From Sipunculus nudus (Eukaryota > Annelida > Sipuncula > Golfingiida > Sipunculidae): a DNA stretch of 64,000 nt. Position numbers and translations under genes: made by a program. The stretch is taken from positions 28,201,519 through 28,265,518 of the forward strand of contig CM049306.1 of assembly GCA_026874595.1 (NCBI GenBank). The letters run 5' to 3'. The notes under the pieces are model-generated. The model saw nothing but the letters and a program-made list of their open reading frames with translations, was not told the DNA's origin and did not search any database. Shown piece by piece: positions 61,001-64,000 of this stretch; position 1 is the first letter of the stretch; the number at the start of each line of letters is the position of its first letter.

Positions 61001-62638
61001 GAAACGCGAACTCGATCCTTAACTGGTCATTATCTGCCCACACAAAAAATCAGGCCAATATCTGCAGGCATTGCGAAAAAAAGTCCGTACATGTGTACAT
61101 TTGTCATGAAAATTTCTATTTTTCATGAAATTTTCTAAGTTTAGGAGCCGTAAAACAGTCAAAAGTAGGTCAACTGGGACAAAACGCAAACACGATCTGT
61201 AACTGGTCATTATCTGCCTACACACCAAAAATCAGGCCAATATCTGCAGGCATTGCGAAAAAAAGTCTGTACATGTGTATTTGTCATGAAATTTCAATTT
61301 TTCATGAAATTTTTTAAGTTTAGGAGCCGTAAAACGGTCAAAAGTAGGTCAACCGGGAAGAAACGCGAACTCGATCTGTAACTGGTCTATATCTGCCCAC
61401 ACACCGAAAATCAGGCCAATATCTGCAGGCATTGCGAAAAAAGGTCTGTACAACTGTTTGATTTCGGAATGACGGAAGGAGGGAAGGACGGTATGACGGA
61501 CATGGGTAAAACTATATGCCCCGGCCACTTTGTGGCGGGGGCATAAAAATAATTTAGTGATACTGCATATTTTGCTGGCAGCAACTAACTCAAGTCAGTC
61601 TACAAGATACTGCAAACCTTAAATTGAAATTTTACCTACATAATTATTAACTTACAACTATTTGGTCAACAACAGGAGCCACTGACCTATCAAACCAGTA
61701 ACCTTGATCAATCCATTGTCTCAAGATTTCTATTGGTGGCTGTGCCCCGTAGCGTTCCTTTGAAGGCATGTTTAGGTCATCCACAAACACACAGATTTTC
61801 TTGCCTGGTGCAGGTCCATATATATTTCTCTTCCTCCTATGGAAACAAAATGTGAATTTTTTCAAACATATTTTGAATGCTATAGTGTTCACTACTAAGT
61901 CTCAGATTAAAATATATATATCTTACTGTCGGGATCATAATTTACCTTATTTTACAACTAGACAGCATTATCCCTGTGATTTCTTCTCTAACAAGAAAAT
62001 TTAATGATTCCATTTAGACCAGACATTCCCAGTTAAACTGAATGTTACAAGTTCCTCTCTGTCAAAATACTAACGCATGTGGATTATATGTACACATATT
62101 GGGTTACCACTCTAAGAGCAAACAAATTTATACTGACACTTCCAGGTTATTATTTTAGTTCTGAAGTCTAAAAAGTCTGAAGTTGTTCCACCAGTGCTAT
62201 ACATATAAAACAATAACTTCACATTACACACTTGACTGCCTTAAGTTTCTCTCTGAATATCATTTGCAGAGGTAATGCTTCCTCATCTTTCACAGTCATA
62301 CTGAGAATTCCTGATAAGAGATAGAGAAATAGTTTGGATATACATGTAGTAATAAAGTAACAATGAAGAGTATTTTTTTTTCGAAGCAGCTAACATCACC
62401 TGTCCAGCTTGAAGAATATAACATCCTGAGTCTGATTGCAGGTTGTACGGGCAGAGAAGCTGACATTGTTGATGATGTATTTGTCCTTAGGAAGCTGGAG
62501 TAGGAAGTTGTTCATGATGGCTGTCTTGCCGGTACCTGTCGGCCCCACAAACAAGACAGGTGTGTCCTGGGAAATGAATTTCTGCAGGAAGTAGCACTGT
62601 CGCTCTGTGTCCACTGTGTTGATGATCAGCTCATTAAT
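23538..62638 (-). CDS. DNAH3: Axonemal inner-arm dynein heavy chain, DNAH3 type, 3' half, 41 exons
   Basis: Motor heavy chain of a ciliary inner dynein arm; it walks on the B-tubule of the neighbouring doublet. Exons in transcript order: 62638-62400, 61836-61687, 58126-57907, 57670-57557, 57202-57053, 56484-56308, 55924-55595, 55130-55035, 54681-54490, 54101-53956, 53617-53455, 53091-52909, 51120-50962, 50408-50337, 50135-49935, 49506-49351, 49220-49125, 48607-48503, 48063-47930, 46233-46062, 45766-45680, 45379-45263, 44955-44770, 44272-44135, 43740-43636, 43136-42976, 42648-42477, 41611-41486, 41001-40824, 36357-36194, 35824-35618, 34931-34794, 31927-31667, 30512-30420, 30026-29928, 29562-29380, 28902-28810, 28358-28185, 27831-27721, 23936-23876, 23683-23538. 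They sum to 6,255 nt (2,084 codons plus TAA), all phases agree and no exon is broken. The C-terminal text [20 protein letters not shown] and [15 protein letters not shown] fits DNAH3 better than DNAH7 or DNAH12. The N-terminal half lies beyond the window. Confidence 0.92.
25473..25627 (+). CDS. Exon-like island inside the last DNAH3 intron, unassigned
   Basis: After ACTACTAG (a weak acceptor) an open frame reads [40 protein letters not shown], then [11 protein letters not shown] and a stop at 25627. CAG|GTGACT at 25591 could be a donor. The base composition is richer in G and C than the surrounding intron. I do not recognise the protein. Confidence 0.3.
25735..27044 (-). repeat. Palindrome-capped repeat, reverse orientation, two core units
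   Basis: Reverse-complement member of the 2800 family. Cores start ACGTGCCATGGTCAAAGTTG at about 25758 and 26423 (period about 670), then an ACGG-type tract (about 26935-27000) and the 29-nt cap at 27016-27044. It lies in the last DNAH3 intron. Confidence 0.75.
27168..27430 (+). CDS. Candidate two-exon coding segment nested in the last DNAH3 intron
   Basis: Block 1 (27168-27245) ends CAAG|GTAAGA and block 2 (27331-27430) starts after a strong pyrimidine tract TCCTTTTTAG and ends GTCAG|GTGACT. The open frame [20 protein letters not shown]...VQ continues across the 85-bp intron into [33 protein letters not shown] with matching phase. An ATG is at 27170, two codons after an in-frame stop. Against it: the intron is much shorter than others here, block 2 is open in all three frames, and I recognise no family. 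Confidence 0.3.
29226..29310. repeat. Perfect 37-bp inverted repeat with 11-nt spacer
   Basis: Left arm 29226-29262, right arm 29274-29310, no mismatch. The spacer text AAGTTTTTCTAAATT recurs directly after the right arm (about 29310-29324). It lies 70 nt into the DNAH3 intron after exon 29562-29380, so the pre-mRNA would carry a long hairpin. Confidence 0.95.
30690..31460 (+). repeat. Tandem repeat, about 280-bp unit, 2.5 copies
   Basis: TTTGACCTTG/TTTGACCTGG/TTTGACCTTA at 30749, 31027 and 31309, each followed by AAGGTCAAGGTCATCAG-like text and later TTCACAAGA and CTTGAAGATCCT. Ends in a 17-base G run at 31483-31499. Confidence 0.75.
32990..34629 (-). repeat. Composite repeat: part of the 670-bp core plus 330-bp core with palindromic cap
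   Basis: 32990-33540 is reverse-complement text of 3000-3605. From about 33560 three copies of an about 330-bp unit follow (marker ATGGGTAACAGAGACCTA at 33926 and 34254, diverged at 33592), each with a GGTGGCGCCAC-type palindrome. A GACA/GATG tract and the cap at 34601-34629 close the element. It lies in the DNAH3 intron 31928-34793. Confidence 0.7.
34979..35100 (+). repeat. 42-bp tandem repeat, about three copies
   Basis: GCCAATATGACAACACACAG starts at 35007 and 35049, and a shortened copy starts at 35091. In the DNAH3 transcript it ends about 48 nt upstream of the acceptor of exon 34931-34794. Confidence 0.8.
35618..44272 (-). CDS. DNAH3: DNAH3 exons for AAA6
   Basis: Exons 44272-44135, 43740-43636, 43136-42976, 42648-42477, 41611-41486, 41001-40824, 36357-36194 and 35824-35618 (residues 1216-1632). 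Family landmarks in order are [115 protein letters not shown] and [19 protein letters not shown]. Exon 43136-42976 ends with the unusual donor context CA|GTTAGT. The 4.5-kb intron 36358-40823 carries a foldback MITE and an unexplained 63-codon frame. Confidence 0.92.
36978..37012 (+). repeat. (AC)n microsatellite
   Basis: About 17 uninterrupted AC units in DNAH3 intron 36358-40823. Confidence 0.95.
37987..38401. mobile_element. Foldback MITE with about 86-bp terminal inverted repeats
   Basis: Arms 37987-38072 and 38316-38401 are about 85 percent alike in inverse orientation. Shared blocks are TGATTCAGCAACCC, CTATTTCATGAATAATGAA and GGCTAC. The 243-bp loop has no coding frame of note. Non-autonomous DNA element; I did not find a convincing target-site duplication. 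Confidence 0.75.
39588..39779 (-). other. Unexplained 63-codon open frame
   Basis: Stop-to-stop frame, with no ATG near its start, in DNAH3 intron 36358-40823. It encodes [20 protein letters not shown] then [40 protein letters not shown] and VLP. Composition is clearly richer in G and C than the flanks, and there is a basic NLS-like run KKKRR. A CTGCAG inside it could serve as an acceptor. It may be a remnant of a transposon or host exon. No family recognised. Confidence 0.4.
41795..42310. repeat. Fragment of the GGTGGCGCCACC repeat family
   Basis: Starts with part of the palindromic cap (CAGTCAGCTGAGCTAAAAAC), then a perfect 14-bp palindrome AGGTGGCGCCACCT (41834-41847) and text like the 330-bp core at 33.6-34.5 kb. 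Located in DNAH3 intron 41612-42476. Confidence 0.5.
44770..48607 (-). CDS. DNAH3: DNAH3 exons for AAA5 and the strut
   Basis: Exons 48607-48503, 48063-47930, 46233-46062, 45766-45680, 45379-45263 and 44955-44770 (residues 949-1215). [41 protein letters not shown] and [13 protein letters not shown] define AAA5. [15 protein letters not shown] followed by [14 protein letters not shown] begins the strut (buttress) coiled coil that supports the stalk. Intron 46234-47929 holds a 1.4-kb inverted-repeat element. Confidence 0.92.
46460..47847. mobile_element. 1.39-kb TA-flanked DNA transposon, non-autonomous
   Basis: Perfect 25-bp terminal inverted repeats (CCGTAAAATCTCCACTTAAA then ACCGC at both ends), flanked by TA on both sides as in Tc1/mariner-pogo insertions. 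The motif TAAAACCGCAC recurs inside the left end (46477, 46494, 46569), and AAACCGCAC lies near the right end (about 47760). The interior is richer in CpG than the surroundings and has only short open frames, such as a 26-codon frame on the - strand starting [20 protein letters not shown]. Confidence 0.75.
49125..53617 (-). CDS. DNAH3: DNAH3 exons for the stalk and microtubule-binding domain
   Basis: Exons 53617-53455, 53091-52909, 51120-50962, 50408-50337, 50135-49935, 49506-49351 and 49220-49125 (residues 605-948). [19 protein letters not shown] opens coiled-coil helix 1. The microtubule-binding tip spans the end of the third exon to the fifth ([45 protein letters not shown]). Helix 2 returns through exons six and seven, rich in Lys, Glu and Leu, ending [12 protein letters not shown]. 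Lengths match the family, so the 15-nm stalk should be complete. The long intron 51121-52908 carries a TA-flanked transposon. Confidence 0.92.
51579..52654. mobile_element. 1.08-kb pogo/Tigger-like element, non-autonomous
   Basis: Ends CAGTCGAGCCC (left) and CAGTCAAGCCCGTTAATTG (right, inverted), with TA flanks inside TATATA/TATA. The CAGTCRAGCCC terminus is typical of pogo/Tigger-type elements. TIRs are imperfect over about 27 bp. No transposase frame is left. It lies in the DNAH3 stalk intron 51121-52908. Confidence 0.7.
53956..56484 (-). CDS. DNAH3: DNAH3 exons for AAA4
   Basis: Exons 56484-56308, 55924-55595, 55130-55035, 54681-54490 and 54101-53956 (residues 292-604). [18 protein letters not shown] precedes Walker [10 protein letters not shown] (397-405), followed by [10 protein letters not shown] at the Walker B position. 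[20 protein letters not shown] and NCCTIDWF are near-invariant family text. The module leads into the first stalk helix. Confidence 0.92.
57053..62638 (-). CDS. DNAH3: DNAH3 exons for AAA3
   Basis: Residues 1-291 of the visible part. The first exon carries Walker A GPTGTGKT (32-39). The second (61836-61687) carries the Walker B text [20 protein letters not shown]. Its donor is set at GATAG|GTCAGT rather than the nearer GTAAGT at 61655, because only this choice keeps phase and family alignment (WFD-R-KDTSM) with exon 3. Exon 3 (58126-57907) has [11 protein letters not shown], the sensor-1 loop. Exons 4-5 hold [20 protein letters not shown] and the helical [20 protein letters not shown]3 is the regulatory nucleotide site in dyneins. 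Its Walker motifs are intact. Confidence 0.92.
58240..59917 (-). repeat. Tandem repeat, about 155-bp unit, about ten decayed copies, palindromic cap
   Basis: Marker GGTCACNRTGACCTAATTTC recurs near 58570, 58825, 58980, 59290, 59440, 59593 and 59752; the last four are about 153-156 bp apart. Each unit also has TTTGCCCAGGACCTCCC and AGAAGATTCTAGGCC. The right end (59890-59917) is a diverged copy of the AGCTCAG...CTGAGCT cap. Confidence 0.75.
60003..61544. mobile_element. Complete Pearl/HINE-like element with eight 180-bp core units
   Basis: Left end: hairpin GTGTCG-GAA-CGACAC (60005-60019), then TGCCCC/GGGGCA (60023-60039). Core: AAAAGTAGGTCAAC at 60100, 60278, 60458, 60621, 60801, 60981, 61161 and 61340, that is seven steps of 163-180 bp. 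Then a GGAAGGACGG-type tract, and a right-end palindrome at 61516-61544 (ATGCCCC...GGGGCAT). ATGCCCCCGCC at the left matches the right end in inverse orientation (11 bp). No coding frame. It lies in DNAH3 intron 58127-61686. Confidence 0.75.
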
Positions 62639-64000
62639 CTAAAAATGAATGACAAAAGTTATATTTTGTCTTCATTGTAGGTGAAAACTAGGTATTTCTT
62701 GCTGATTTAAGAAAATATCCATGTTATTACAGGCTGAATATATTAAATTCAGGTAAAAATTTAGTATTTCTCCATTGTCTGAAGTCATCAAAATAATCTG
62801 ACTCTTAATTACAATGGTATGTATACTTCATAACTGCATGTAAATTAAGAATGTAAAAGTATATAATGACAAAGGCAAGCAGTCTTATTTGTAATGTATC
62901 AAATACTCACTTATTAATTTTTTTAAATATGAAAGAGCCAAAAACATTAACACTTGCTGTACTCATTATTTTCATCTACACACCAATAATTAGGAAAAGT
63001 GGTACATTAAACACTATGTATGAAATATTTCTGCATGTATCAATGTTACAATCTGCATTATTTATTTCAGTCTCATTGAATATCATACAAAAAATCATAT
63101 TTAATGAAAAATACCTGATAAGCAAAGAGTATAAAACATGTTCCTTAACATGCAGGAGATTTAAGTTATAAAACACCATGTCTTACCATCTGCCTGATCT
63201 GACGGTCATTCTGTCAGGGCAGCAAACCAGGTAAAGAAAACAAATATGTTAGGAACATGTGTGGCACACCAAAATAAAACATGCTAAAGCATCACTCCAC
63301 AGTTCAGGAACTAACTGTGCATGGAAATAAGGATGGGGTTTCCCTGGGCGGTTGATGTGCTTCAGGTATAGGTTAGTCACAACATGATAGGTGGTCACAC
63401 TTCATGCAAAACTTATAAGCATTCAAACACATTTCAGTGCTGATGTGGTGAATCTTACCAGGGGCCTAAAGGGGATCCTTTCATTCATATGACGGGTATT
63501 TACTAATTTCCAATCCTGTATATGTTTACAACATAAACCCTCTGATATGAGGCCTTACCAGACACAGTTTCCCAGCAGAATTAGCTCCTGAACTTAATAA
63601 ATCATAACTGCCGTAAATAACAAACACAAGAGAACTAGAAACCCAAAGCTTTTCTCTTGGTAACTCATTCTAATTTATAAATCTAATAATCTATCACTAA
63701 GGCTAGAATTAAAATGATAATAACCACTGATATCCTAAAACTAAGACTGAAATGGAAACAAAATCTATGCAAACTTCATAAGATATATTTAGCAGTAAAT
63801 CAGATTACTGACTCAAGACATGAAAACATGAAAGATAGTTGTATCTTTAAAAGCATCATATTTACAGTGCAACAGCTTGAACTGCACTCCCCTGTAGTAT
63901 TTGGTTTAACTTATTTTTAAAAATATTTATGTCTCCAGGAGTTTAATTTATGACAGAAGTAGGTAAGGATGGAAATAACAGCAGCTCCTGATTATTGGTA
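62639..64000 (-). other. DNAH3: Upstream DNAH3 intron sequence to the window edge
   Basis: AT-rich sequence. Apart from the doubtful 24-nt microexon at 63187-63210 I see no exon or repeat that I can support. The next upstream coding exon probably lies beyond 64,000. Confidence 0.5.
63187..63210 (-). CDS. DNAH3: Possible 24-nt DNAH3 microexon
   Basis: A phase-0 segment encoding NDRQIRQM lies between CCTGACAG and a consensus GTAAGA donor. It would join in frame to the next exon (INELIINT...), but the acceptor tract is weak and I could not confirm the residues from the family. The rest of 62,639-64,000 shows no other exon. Confidence 0.35.

Noticed and set aside
61655-61686. The strong GTAAGT donor for the AAA3 Walker B exon
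   Set aside because: Using it leaves phase 0 and adds residues absent from the family, while the next exon needs phase 2. GATAG|GTCAGT at 61687 fits both.

Overview
The window is eukaryotic, AT-rich genomic DNA with two intron-rich animal genes arranged tail to tail. Both genes run off the ends of the window. The many intronic repeats that carry ACGG-type tetranucleotide tracts, tandem cores and terminal palindromes resemble the Pearl/HINE (Helentron-related) elements described from bivalves. I therefore infer a bivalve or close lophotrochozoan. That is an inference, not an identification.

Layout. (1) From 44 to about 21,085 on the + strand is the 3' half of the cohesin ATPase gene SMC1 (SMC1A). 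Fifteen coding exons encode 660 residues, from the end of the hinge through the second coiled-coil arm to the C-terminal ATPase head, and a probable 3'UTR intron follows the stop codon. (2) From about 21.1 to 23.5 kb lies the convergent 3' space, which contains at least one exon-like island. (3) From 62,638 down to 23,538 on the - strand is the 3' half of an inner-arm axonemal dynein heavy chain, best matched to DNAH3. Forty-one exons with consistent phases encode 2,084 residues, from AAA3 through AAA4, the stalk, AAA5 and AAA6 to the C-terminus. All exons of both genes are open and joined by GT-AG introns, so both look intact. The promoters lie outside the window.

The rest is intronic repeat. 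There are several Pearl/HINE-like elements; different tandem cores (about 670, 330 and 155 bp) sit behind the same palindromic end. There is a complete-looking element with eight 180-bp units at 60.0-61.5 kb, two TA-flanked terminal-inverted-repeat elements (46.5-47.8 kb and 51.6-52.7 kb), a 415-bp foldback MITE, and a 5S rRNA-like fragment.

The most unusual structures are three. First, a roughly 28-unit minisatellite starts exactly at the exon 8/intron 8 junction of SMC1A and copies its 5' splice site again and again. Second, the 3'UTR intron of the same gene begins with a smaller array of the same kind. Third, a perfect 37-bp inverted repeat in a DNAH3 intron has a duplicated spacer, as expected from replication template switching. 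Several exon-like islands on the + strand inside and beside the DNAH3 3' end (22.1, 25.5 and 27.2-27.4 kb), and a 63-codon open frame on the - strand at 39.6 kb, are not explained by either gene.

The two genes have unrelated jobs (sister-chromatid cohesion and DNA repair; ciliary motility). Their adjacency need not be functional.
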